Below are positions 1 to 7,132 of a DNA stretch of 32,358 bases, piece after piece. The stretch spans positions 1 to 32,358 of the forward strand of contig PLYT01000105.1 of assembly GCA_003153475.1 (NCBI GenBank), given 5' to 3'. This DNA comes from Betaproteobacteria bacterium. Lineage in GTDB: Bacteria; Pseudomonadota; Gammaproteobacteria; Burkholderiales; Casimicrobiaceae. The translations under genes were made by a program, and so were the position numbers. Position 1 is the stretch's first letter. The number at the start of each line of letters is the position of its first letter. A model generated the notes under the pieces. It searched no databases, was not told the origin of the DNA, and saw only the letters and a program-made list of their open reading frames with translations.

Positions 1-1
1 G

Positions 2-415
2 GTGGCACGATCCACGCTGCGCTATTCGCCGCGGGTGCCCGCGCGCGATGCGCCGGTGCTGGCGGCCATGGTGAGTTTGTCGGCGCAGTATCCGCGTTTT
101 GGCTATCGGCGCATCCAAGTGTTCCTGGCGCGGCAGGGTCATGGGATGAGCGCAGATCGCGTCTGGCGGCTGCGGCGGCAGGCGAAGTTGCAGGTGCCGA
201 AGAAGCGGCCGCGTCGCCGCGTGGCGTCGGGCCGTCCGCGACCCGTGGCCCCGACCGGTGCCAACCAGGTATGGGCGTACGATTTTGTATTCGATGCCTG
301 TGCCAACGGGCAGCAGCTGAAATGTCTGACCGTGCTGGATGAATACACCTGCGAGAGCCTGGCGATCGACGTGGCGGGGTCATTGCGGTCAGCGCGGGTG
401 ATCGAAGTGCTAGCC
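2..415 (+). pseudogene. IS3-family (IS407-like) transposase OrfB, partial
   Basis: The reading frame enters from outside the window and is the middle part of an IS3-family OrfB transposase. Visible landmarks are the segment YPRFGYRRI, the basic stretch VPKKRPRRRVASGRPRP and WAYDFVFDACANGQQLKCLT, the start of the rve/DDE integrase core with its first catalytic Asp. The family resemblance stops after VIEVLA at about base 415. The remaining third, with the downstream Asp and Glu of the DDE triad, is absent. The frame then runs 20 or so unrelated codons into a hydrolase remnant. The element cannot be active. It looks like a relic left by a deletion or recombination that joined it to the next gene. 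The family call is firm; the IS407 subgroup is from memory of the sequence style. Confidence 0.85.
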
Positions 416-420
416 GCAAC

Positions 421-1085
421 TTCGTGGATGGCTCTGGATGGGAAGGCGTCTACAAGATCCTCAGGAAGGACGGTTACAACGTGAGCATCGTCCAGAACCC
501 GACGCTATCGTTGGTCGACGATGTGGCAGCAACGAGACGGATCATTGCTCGGGAGAAAGGGCCTGTGATCCTTGTTGGCCACTCCTATGGCGGGGTGATG
601 ATCACGGAGGCGGGCAACGATCCAAAGGTCGCCGGGCTTGTCTATCTCGCTGCCTTTGCTCCCGACAAGGGAGAGTCCGTGGCTGCACTCATTAAAGATC
701 CGCCGCACGGCGCGCCGGTCCCGCCAATATTGCCTCCGCAGGACGGCTTTCTATTTCTCGACAGAGCGAAGTTCGCCGCCTCTTTCGCGGCCGACGTAGC
801 CAAGGACAAGGCTGAGTTCATGGCCGACTCACAGGTCCCGTGGGGCGTGGAGGCCCTCAGCGGCTCAATTAGCGTACCCGCGTGGAAGAACAAGCCAAGC
901 TGGTACTTGATCGCAACCGACGACAAGATGATTCCACCCCCCCCGCGCAACAGTTCATGTCCAAACGGGCGGGCTCGACAGTTGTCGAGGTCAAAGGCAG
1001 CTACTCGGTTTACGTGTCGAAGCCAGACGAGGTGGCAGCTCTCATCGAAGAGGCCGCCAAAGGTGTGGAGTTGGTAACGAATTAA
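421..1085 (+). pseudogene. alpha/beta hydrolase remnant, 5'-truncated and frameshifted
   Basis: Homology to secreted-type alpha/beta hydrolases begins abruptly at FVDGSGWEGVYKIL, right against the transposase relic. The usual signal peptide and first strand (LVHGA) are missing. The nucleophile elbow GHSYGG is intact. A run of eight C at 937-944 breaks the frame after ATDDKMIPPP. The C-terminus continues in another frame (AQQFMSKRAGSTVVEVKG) to a stop at 1083-1085. Removing two C or adding one restores the frame. In the C-terminal block, family members usually read GSHAVYVS with the catalytic His; here it reads GSYSVYVS, so the His appears replaced by Tyr. Truncation, frameshift and active-site loss together indicate a dead gene. 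The substrate class is unknown. Confidence 0.8.
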
Positions 1086-1329
1086 ACTCTCCGAACACCC
1101 CGGCAGCAGGAGGGTGAAGTCAACACGCCGTGGCTGCACCCCGAAGCAATCGCGCCGATTCGCGCGGCAAAGCTTGCGTCCTCTCGATGCCGAGGACCAT
1201 TTCGAACTCGCCTGCGAGGCCGATGAATTCGGCGTACACATTCTGGGATATTCGGCAGCTGAGTGAAGTGTGGCGAGGACAACCGCACCCCACGTCTCCC
1301 AGCATGAGGAGGGGCGGGAGAACCGACGC

Positions 1330-1662
1330 CTAGGTTCCCAAGCGGCTGAATGGAGCGCCCATTGATTTACGAACGATTTGGGGCGCACCAAAAACACCCG
1401 CGACCAAGTCCGCCGAGAACTGCTCAACCCAATGGCCACGCGATCCGCCCAAATAGACGCTGGACCTTGCCGTCCGAAGCTCCGTTACACAAACAAAGTA
1501 GTTGGCAGTCCACTCATCACCCAAGTCATCAGACCGAGCGCGACGAACTTTTAGTGTGAAGTTCTCGTGAAGGTAGCCAAGCCGGCTGAGCTCGGATTCG
1601 AAGTCCTGCTTTTCGCCAAGCTGTTCCATGACCCAACAGTAACCTTCAGCCCGAACTGCCAT
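1330..1662 (-). CDS. hypothetical protein, paralog of the protein at 5908-6225
   Basis: This 110-residue protein starts at ATG 1662, chosen because AGGGGTGG lies just upstream and because the start then aligns with its paralog. The open frame extends further upstream to 1905, but that part has no counterpart in the paralog. The two share the N-terminal block QLGEKQDFESELSRLGY versus RLGEKQDFEAELTRQGF, the ENFTL/EDFTL motif, a V(Y) strand, and a W-V-(S)-DL-G block. There are no signal peptide or membrane segments. It is probably a small alpha-beta cytosolic protein. I do not recognise the family. The other copy lies about 4.5 kb away on the same strand, which points to an old duplication. Confidence 0.7.
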   Translation of the reverse strand: MAVRAEGYCWVMEQLGEKQDFESELSRLGYLHENFTLKVRRARSDDLGDEWTANYFVCVTELRTARSSVYLGGSRGHWVEQFSADLVAGVFGAPQIVRKSMGAPFSRLGT

Positions 1663-1836
1663 TGCCACCCCTAAAACGGTGGCAGCATTGTTGCACAGCG
1701 CATATGTCACTAACGTGACGAAATCGCCAGCCTCGCAACGCTCCCTGACGTTTGTCCGCGGACAGAATGAATGTCCGCTCGGAACCTGGACCCTAATCGC
1801 GAGAATGCGAGTAGATGGCTGGGCTAATATCGAAGT

Positions 1837-2535
1837 ATGCGATATCACATCATCATTCCAGCGGCGGGCAATGGCTTCCGTTACGGCGCGCCGGTCCCGA
1901 AACAATATTTGCCCCTGGCGGGCAAACCAGTGTTACAGCATGCGATCGATCGTATGGCGTCAAGCTTCCCCGCCTCGACGATTCATGTGGTGCTGGCGCC
2001 AGACGACCACTGGTTCGAAAGTTCGATCGCGAAGCAAGACAACCTGCAAGGACTTCGTCTCGGTGGCGAAGCACGTGAACAGACCGTCCGCAATGCAATC
2101 GACGCTCTGGCCGGCGTTGCAAATGACGACTGGATTGTTGTGCATGACGCGGTGCGTCCCTGCATCGATCCTGCAGCCGTGTTGCGCCTGAAAGCGGAGG
2201 TCAGCGCCGACCCGGTCGGGGGCTTGCTCGCGATACCGATGTCCGACACGCTCAAGGTCGTCGGCAGTGACGGGCGGGTGCTGCGCAGCATGCCGCGGGA
2301 GAGTGTATGGCGCGCTCAAACACCCCAGATGTTCCGCTACGAGGTGCTGCGAAGGGCGCTTTCGCGCGCGGGCATCGATGGTTGGACGGATGAAGCGGGG
2401 GCGGTCGAAGCGCTGGGACTCCGGCCTCGAATCGTGCTCGGAAGCGGATCCAACGTAAAAATTACGTATCCCGGGGAACTGGATCTTGCGGCGGCCGTGC
2501 TATCCAGGCAGGAGTCATGCGAAGAGGCACGCTAG
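1837..2535 (+). CDS. ispD: 2-C-methyl-D-erythritol 4-phosphate cytidylyltransferase
   Basis: IspD transfers CMP from CTP to methylerythritol phosphate, step three of the MEP isoprenoid pathway, in the cytosol. The 232-residue length is normal. The glycine-rich CTP loop PAAGNGFRYGAPVPKQY lies at about residues 8-24, with the conserved Arg and Lys. GGEAREQTV, VVHDAVRPC and the C-terminal signature GSGSNVKITYPGELDLA follow. The start ATG directly precedes the first beta strand, and the ribosome-binding site is weak. In many proteobacteria ispD is followed by ispF; here a hairpin follows 13 bases after the stop and no ispF is present. It may be a stand-alone chromosomal copy or a second copy. Function is confident; essentiality cannot be judged. 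Confidence 0.95.
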   Translation: MRYHIIIPAAGNGFRYGAPVPKQYLPLAGKPVLQHAIDRMASSFPASTIHVVLAPDDHWFESSIAKQDNLQGLRLGGEAREQTVRNAIDALAGVANDDWIVVHDAVRPCIDPAAVLRLKAEVSADPVGGLLAIPMSDTLKVVGSDGRVLRSMPRESVWRAQTPQMFRYEVLRRALSRAGIDGWTDEAGAVEALGLRPRIVLGSGSNVKITYPGELDLAAAVLSRQESCEEAR

Positions 2536-2548
2536 GGACGTGAATTTC

Positions 2549-2576
2549 AGCGGGGCCATCGGGAGGTGGCCCCGCT
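2549..2576 (+). terminator. hairpin after ispD
   Basis: A perfect 10-bp stem, AGCGGGGCCA (2549-2558) with TGGCCCCGCT (2567-2576), closes an 8-base loop. It begins 13 bases past the ispD stop. No T tract follows, so it is either a weak terminator or an RNA 3'-end stabiliser. Confidence 0.55.
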
Positions 2577-2612
2577 CCGAAGCGCTCCCGCGGGACCGCA
2601 ACCGCGCCATTA

Positions 2613-2753
2613 CTACCCGACGGCCAGCTTGGCAGCTCTAGCTAACGCCGCGACCAGTTCCTGAGAAGCATGCTGCGCATAGGTTAGGCGGTTCTTACCG
2701 GGCTTCATGTCGGGTGCTTCAGCAACGCCGCGCTGCAGCGTTTGGTCGGCCAT
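2613..2753 (-). CDS. putative 46-residue small protein
   Basis: An uninterrupted frame on the minus strand begins MADQTLQRGVAEAPDMKPGK and ends with an Ala/Leu-rich amphipathic stretch (ELVAALARAAKLAVG). A GAGGG stretch lies about 12 bases upstream of the ATG. It fills the gap between ispD and the phosphoesterase gene and is convergent with ispD. No family is recognised. Its composition is plausible for a soluble helix-rich peptide, but an open frame this short can occur by chance in GC-rich DNA. Confidence 0.35.
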   Translation of the reverse strand: MADQTLQRGVAEAPDMKPGKNRLTYAQHASQELVAALARAAKLAVG

Positions 2754-2863
2754 TTGCTATCCAACCCTCTTATTGATTCCGAGCCTTTGAAGATGTCAAC
2801 AACGCGTGGCGATCTGATGACAAAAACGCGAACAGCCATGGCCCAAGCGATAGCAATCTGACG

Positions 2864-3022
2864 CTAGTGTGCAGCGCTTATGCGCATCGACACGACGTTG
2901 TCACCTGTCATGTCGCAAGGTTTGAGAGTTCGCTTCTGAGGCCCGTCGATCCAATCGCGAGCAACAGCCATGGCGCGAGACTCGTATGCTGCCTGTCCTG
3001 CTATGGTTCGCGCGGATTTCAT
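2864..3022 (-). CDS. putative 52-residue small protein
   Basis: A minus-strand frame reads MKSARTIAGQAAYESRAMAV at its start and ends in ISAAH. It is divergent from the phosphoesterase gene, whose start is 60 bases away, and upstream of the 46-residue frame on the same strand. The ribosome-binding site is weak (GAAAG). It has mixed charge and no membrane segment. The family is not recognised. It is listed because the two small frames together cover most of an otherwise empty 547-base gap. Confidence 0.3.
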   Translation of the reverse strand: MKSARTIAGQAAYESRAMAVARDWIDGPQKRTLKPCDMTGDNVVSMRISAAH

Positions 3023-3082
3023 CGTACTTTCATTCTCGACGTGTAACTAAGGCCTCCTCGCCCACTCGTTGATAGTCGACCT

Positions 3083-4586
3083 ATGCGCGCGTTCCTTGCT
3101 CGATCGCTAGTCGCACTCTTGCTCCTGTCCGCCGGGTGCGGGACACCGCCGTCCCGTTCAGAACCTGGCGCCTCACCCGGCTTGGCCAAGATCGAGCATA
3201 TTGTGGTCATCTATGCCGAGAACCGGAGCTTCGACAATCTGTATAGCGCGTATCCCGGCGCCAACGGGATTGCCAATTCGGCGGCGGCGTCCTGGACGCA
3301 AACGGACCGCGATGGCACCGCCTTTTCAGTGCTACCTCCAGTATGGAAATCGGACGCTACACCTGATCCCGCATACCCAAAAGACCTGCCCAATCGTCCG
3401 TTCCGGATAGATTCCGCTCCGGTTGGCCAACCACTTTCCGTAGCGACGCGCGATCTGATCCACCGTTTCTACACGAACCAGGAGCAAATCAACGGCGGCA
3501 AGCTCGATCGATATGCGGCGATGTCGGACGCCGGAGGATTGGTCATGGGCTACTACGATGGCTCCTCGCTTCCGCTGTGGAAATTGGCACGCGAATACAC
3601 GCTGGCAGACAACTTCTTTATGGGCGCCTTCGGCGGCTCGTTTCTCAATCATTTCTGGTTGATATGCGCCTGTACACCTGCTTTCCCGAACGCCCCCCCC
3701 TTCGATCGTCGCCGCCCTTGATGCCAACGGTAAGCTTGCACTCAAGCCGGGCTCACCGGCCAGCGCGATGACCGGTCCCCCGCAATACGTAAACGACGGC
3801 GCAGTGACCCCGGATGGATTCGCAGTGAACACTCTGCAGCCGCCGTTTCAGCCGAGCAATGCTCCACCGGCACCCGGGGGCGACTCGCGAATGGCCGACC
3901 CGACAAAGAATCCATTGCCGCCTCAGACGATGAAGACAATCGGCGACACACTATCGGCAAAGGGGGTCGAATGGGCGTGGTACGCCGAATCGTGGGACGA
4001 CGCCGTCACGGACGGCATGCAACCCACGGCCGCGCCGCGAAAGGTCATCTACAATGCCGCACCCGGAGCGGCTAATTTCCAAGCGCATCATCATCCGTTT
4101 AACTATTTCAGGAAGTACGCGCCAGGAACCGCGGAGCGCGCCAAACATTTGAAGGACTATAACGATCTCGTGGCGCAGATCCAGACAAACACGCTGCCGG
4201 CTGTTGCGTTCTACAAACCACAAGGCAGTCACAACGAGCATCCGGGGTACGCCGACGTCCTGGCTGGGGACGTGCACCTCGCGGACGTCATCGGGAAGAT
4301 ACAGGGCAGCGCCGCCTGGCGCTCGACTTTAATCATCGTGACCTATGATGAGAACGGTGGCTTTTGGGATCATGTCGTCCCGCCGGCCGGCGACCGCTGG
4401 GGTCCGGGTACGCGCATCCCCACGATTCTCATCGGCCCGATGGTCAAGAAGGGCTTTGCCGATCATACCGTCTATGACACAACGTCGATCCTGAAGCTTA
4501 TTACGCGCCGGTTCGCACTCGAGCCGCTACCGGGCGTGCGATCCATTGTCGGCGATCTCAGTAACGCGATCGACTTTGGCGATTGA
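3083..4586 (+). pseudogene. AcpA-type acid phosphatase/phosphoesterase lipoprotein, frameshifted
   Basis: This is a phosphoesterase-family protein (PF04185 type, alkaline phosphatase superfamily) of about 500 residues when the two frames are joined. It opens with a lipoprotein signal peptide, MRAFLARSLVALLLLSAGC, with the lipobox LSAGC. The metal-site motif IVVIYAENRSFDNLY follows at about residue 40. GGSFLNHFWLICACTP comes near residue 190, and YDENGGFWDHVVPP in the C-terminal half. The frame breaks in a run of eight C at 3693-3700. Dropping one C joins NAPP to SIVAALDANGK and restores the protein to the stop at 4584-4586. Otherwise all motifs are intact, so this is either a recent single-base slip, a phase-variable gene, or a sequencing error. 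The likely role is periplasmic or outer-membrane release of phosphate from organic esters. Confidence 0.85.
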
Positions 4587-4712
4587 GCAAGTTCGGACAA
4601 CGCGGAAGTAACTTTACGTCGTCATCAATCCGCCATCGTGCCGCAGTATCGTGGCTGATGGCGTCGTTGGCGCCATGCCTTGCCGTTGTCAATACTTAAC
4701 CGAGGATCGATC

Positions 4713-4934
4713 ATGAAAGAATTGAAGAAACACCACGAGAAGGCGGCCGAGCACCATGCGAAGGCCGCCGAACACCACCGCGCTGCGGCAGAGCAGGCGA
4801 GCGAAGGCAATCACGAGTCGGCCGCTCACCACGCTCACGTAGCGCATGGCCACGCAATTCATGCGCACGAGCATGCAAGCCACGCGAGCAAGAGGCATGT
4901 CGAGCTGCATACCGAGACTGCGGACGAAGATTAG
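4713..4934 (+). CDS. histidine-rich small protein with heptad repeats
   Basis: This is a 73-residue protein with 18 His. Three near-identical heptads, HHEKAAE, HHAKAAE and HHRAAAE, form the N-terminal third and predict a helix with paired His on one face. A second half is rich in HAH/HEH spacing, and the acidic tail is TETADED. GAGG stands about 8 bases upstream of the ATG; an in-frame ATG further upstream at 4680 lacks a site. Similar HH-E-AAE heptad proteins are widespread in proteobacteria without a firm function. Metal binding (Ni, Zn, Cu) or acid/stress buffering is an inference from composition. It is a single gene, with a terminator about 130 bases downstream. Confidence 0.75.
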   Translation: MKELKKHHEKAAEHHAKAAEHHRAAAEQASEGNHESAAHHAHVAHGHAIHAHEHASHASKRHVELHTETADED

Positions 4935-5065
4935 GACATACCGAGCGACTGGAACTACAAGTCCTTGCAGTACGGCGTTTAGTCGTGAGTGCGCTGAAAG
5001 TCAATTAACCGCGACAGCCTGTAGCCGCGCTCCCTCCAGGACTCCTCGCGACGTGACAGGCAGGT

Positions 5066-5093
5066 GGCCCCGCAACCGCGGGGTCTTTCCTTT
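5066..5093 (+). terminator. intrinsic terminator downstream of the His-rich gene
   Basis: The stem CCCCGC (5068-5073) pairs with GCGGGG (5078-5083) around the loop AACC. It can be extended by a G-T and a G-C pair, and is followed by the T-rich TCTTTCCTTT. It fits termination of the gene ending at 4934. Confidence 0.65.
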
Positions 5094-5139
5094 GTCCGCG
5101 TCCCACCCTGTGCGCCAGGCTCCTAAGGTGCGCGCGTCA

Positions 5140-5322
5140 CTAGCGCACCATCGTCTTTCTGGTTTCCTTTAGCGCGTCAATCAGGACGTTGATCGCGGTT
5201 TTGGTCAAGCCTTTCTCCTCGACATCGAATTCGATCAGAAGTCGCTTAGCATCCTGAGACACGTGGAATGTGACGGTCCCGTTCTTGCCAAGATCGTATT
5301 CCTTCCCTTTCCCCAAGGCCAT
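5140..5322 (-). CDS. hypothetical 60-residue protein
   Basis: The start is fixed by a strong ribosome-binding site, AAAGGAGG, 8 bases before ATG 5322; the open frame extends upstream to 5613 but shows no site there. The protein begins MALGKGKEYDLGKNGTVTFH and continues as beta strands (VTFHV, LLIEFDV) then a C-terminal helix (INVLIDALKETRKTM). That gives a beta-beta-alpha layout reminiscent of small DNA-binding or antitoxin-like folds, though this is only a topological impression. No partner gene lies beside it. The family is not recognised. Confidence 0.65.
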   Translation of the reverse strand: MALGKGKEYDLGKNGTVTFHVSQDAKRLLIEFDVEEKGLTKTAINVLIDALKETRKTMVR

Positions 5323-5735
5323 TGCGGTGTCCTCCTTTTGTTGACGATTCATCGTACCGTAACTTCGCGCGTAGATTGTTACAGGTCGTACGCGGACTAA
5401 TGTCGAGAGAGGAACCGTCCATCGACGTGTCGGATTTTCCGCTGGCATGACCCATGCTTGTAGCCTATTGGGGCGATGACGGGGTTTGCCCGGCTGCGGT
5501 CCGTTACTAGCGGAGATAGGATATGTACTCGATGCTTCTGCCACTCGACCCGAATCAGCAAAGGCAAACCCTAGTCTATAAAGTGCCGTCCGGCGGCACG
5601 TGGCGCGAGGCACTCCTCGTATGCTGCCGAGGCATTCTGCGTGTTGTGTTACGGCGCCCCCGACGCGACTCCGTCTGAGGAATAAGCGACGAAGCCAGGG
5701 CCCCTAGGCGACCAGTTCCTAACCCTAACATCGCC
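5323..5735. other. intergenic stretch with no recognisable gene
   Basis: This stretch holds the upstream region of the 60-residue gene on the minus strand. I see no convincing reading frame, repeat or RNA. Its upstream end meets the terminator at 5736-5773. Confidence 0.5.
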
Positions 5736-5773
5736 AAAAAAAGCCCCCGGCCGGGGGATCGGCTTCGGGGGCT
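5736..5773 (-). terminator. intrinsic terminator, minus strand
   Basis: Read on the minus strand, AGCCCCCG (5773-5766) pairs with CGGGGGCT (5749-5742), followed by a run of T (complement of A at 5736-5742). It ends transcription coming from the minus-strand genes at 6830-5908. Confidence 0.85.
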
Positions 5774-5907
5774 AAGTCGACGCGCAGGAGTGCAGCTGAG
5801 GAGGGAGATTATCGACCAATTGTTACCAGCTCTTTTCATTCGTGCTGACGGCCAGTGCGAGCCCACGCGGATTGATGAAGGCGGCCTTCTGGATCGAGGT
5901 AGCGTTT

Positions 5908-6225
5908 CTACTTTGTGCCTTGCCGGGGCGGCTCTCTGGCGGGGGGTGGCCCGTAAGCGCCGTTGGCGAGGTCAAGAGAGGATTGGGTGACCCAGTTCCA
6001 TTTTGGCCCGGCCCTGTACACGTGATTGCGCCCGCTGACTACGTTGGTGACCGTCACTGAATAGTCATTGTTCCATGCCGCTTTTGGACCTCGGGGAATT
6101 TCGCGCAGCACGTGAAGAGTAAAGTCTTCGTGCTTGAACCCTTGTCGAGTGAGCTCGGCCTCGAAGTCCTGCTTTTCGCCGAGCCGTTCAACGAGCAAAC
6201 GATCGCCTTCACAATGAACCGTCAT
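5908..6225 (-). CDS. hypothetical protein, paralog of the protein at 1330-1662
   Basis: This 105-residue protein starts at ATG 6225, chosen by alignment with the paralog; an alternative ATG lies at 6258. It shares the block RLGEKQDFEAELTRQGF and HEDFTL with the first copy. A VTVTNVVSGRNHVY strand and WNWVTQSSLDLANGAYG follow. The C-terminus is proline- and arginine-rich (PPPAREPPRQ). It carries no signal peptide and no known domain. It lies 23 bases downstream of a damaged methyltransferase gene on the same strand and shares its terminator. Function is unknown. Conservation of the GEKQDFE core between the two copies suggests that block matters. Confidence 0.7.
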   Translation of the reverse strand: MTVHCEGDRLLVERLGEKQDFEAELTRQGFKHEDFTLHVLREIPRGPKAAWNNDYSVTVTNVVSGRNHVYRAGPKWNWVTQSSLDLANGAYGPPPAREPPRQGTK

Positions 6226-6248
6226 AGACTTGTCCGTTAAAGTGCCGG

Positions 6249-6830
6249 CTAGCAACATGCTGGCGCCGCAAATGTGACAGCGTTGTGACGATCATGGTGC
6301 TCGACCCTGGCTACTTTGTATGCGTGACTGCCGTCGATGAAGGTGAGATCGATGTCCGGCAGCGCCAGTTCGTCGTAACGCGTGAAGAACTCTTCGCTGC
6401 GAAGACGGTAGTGGGTGAGCAGCCGCTCGACGCCGAAGCGAGCGAAATGGCGCGCGACCTTGTCCGGGTCGTCCCATTGCGCCGTACCGCCTACGGTCTT
6501 GAACGGACCGTCGGTAAGCACCGAGTACGACGGATCAACGAAACTCACCCGCCCTTTGGCGTTATCTCTGAGCCCGAGTGCGAGGCATACGACGCTAAAT
6601 CCGAAGCCCGACCCGATAACGAGCACGTGTTTCGGGCGCAGGATTCGCGCCAAGGCGTAGTAGAGATAGCCGAAGCCAAGATTCAGGTTCTCGGGTGACT
6701 CGTGATGTCCGACCGGCTTGGCGTGAGTGAAGATCGAACGGATGAGATCGGGGTTGAGACAGAAGCCGTCGGTATCCGGCGCGGTCTGCGCATGCGCCAC
6801 GCGTGCCCGGGAGATGGTGGATCGGTCCAT
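6249..6830 (-). pseudogene. class I SAM-dependent methyltransferase, C-terminally disrupted
   Basis: The first 165 residues look like a Methyltransf_24-type enzyme. They contain a lead-in ESPENLNLGFGYLYYALARI, the SAM-binding glycine motif VLVIGSGFGFSVVCLALGL, the acidic end of strand 2 (VSFVDPSYS), and the strand-4 signature IDLTFIDGSHAY. After DGSHAYK the frame loses resemblance and ends within 25 residues (HNAVTFAAPACC). Family members normally continue for another 50-80 residues. A neighbouring frame in the same stretch reads IVTTLSHLRRQ, which would fit the expected helix, so a frameshift near 6300 followed by truncation is likely. The substrate is unknown. The gene is probably non-functional. 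Confidence 0.7.
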
Positions 6831-7132
6831 ACCTCCTCCACGTTAGGTTCGGAGGGAACTACATTACGGACGATTTGTGACAGAGGTTTTGCCGTCCTCG
6901 CGGGATGCAATGCCTGTACGTTCACGCGTCGTGATCCGCCTTTGCGCAAGTTTCTGGATCAGTAAACCCACTGTCGCAAAATCTTAACGGTGGTGTCACG
7001 CCTGATTGCTAATGTCGCTCCGGAGCTGCGATGCCGGGCATTGTTGCCGGCACTGCTCTTGCCATCGTCTCGCCGGTGAGACGGGCAATCGCAGCCAATC
7101 CCTCGTAGGACACTCTCAGGAGCGATCAACTC
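6831..7132. other. intergenic leader between divergent genes
   Basis: This stretch lies between the divergent methyltransferase remnant and the large phosphoesterase. It ends with the ribosome-binding site CAGGAG before ATG 7133. It contains a GCCGG/CCGGC hairpin near 7035-7052. No gene is visible in it. Confidence 0.45.

Noticed and set aside
1086..1329. Short overlapping frames on both strands after the hydrolase remnant
   Set aside because: None has a ribosome-binding site or a recognisable motif, and they are mutually overlapping, so no gene is called.
3693..3700. Programmed ribosomal frameshift in the phosphoesterase
   Set aside because: The shift needs one C fewer in a plain homopolymer, with no downstream pseudoknot or upstream Shine-Dalgarno stimulator that I can see; phosphoesterases of this type are not known to use frameshifting.
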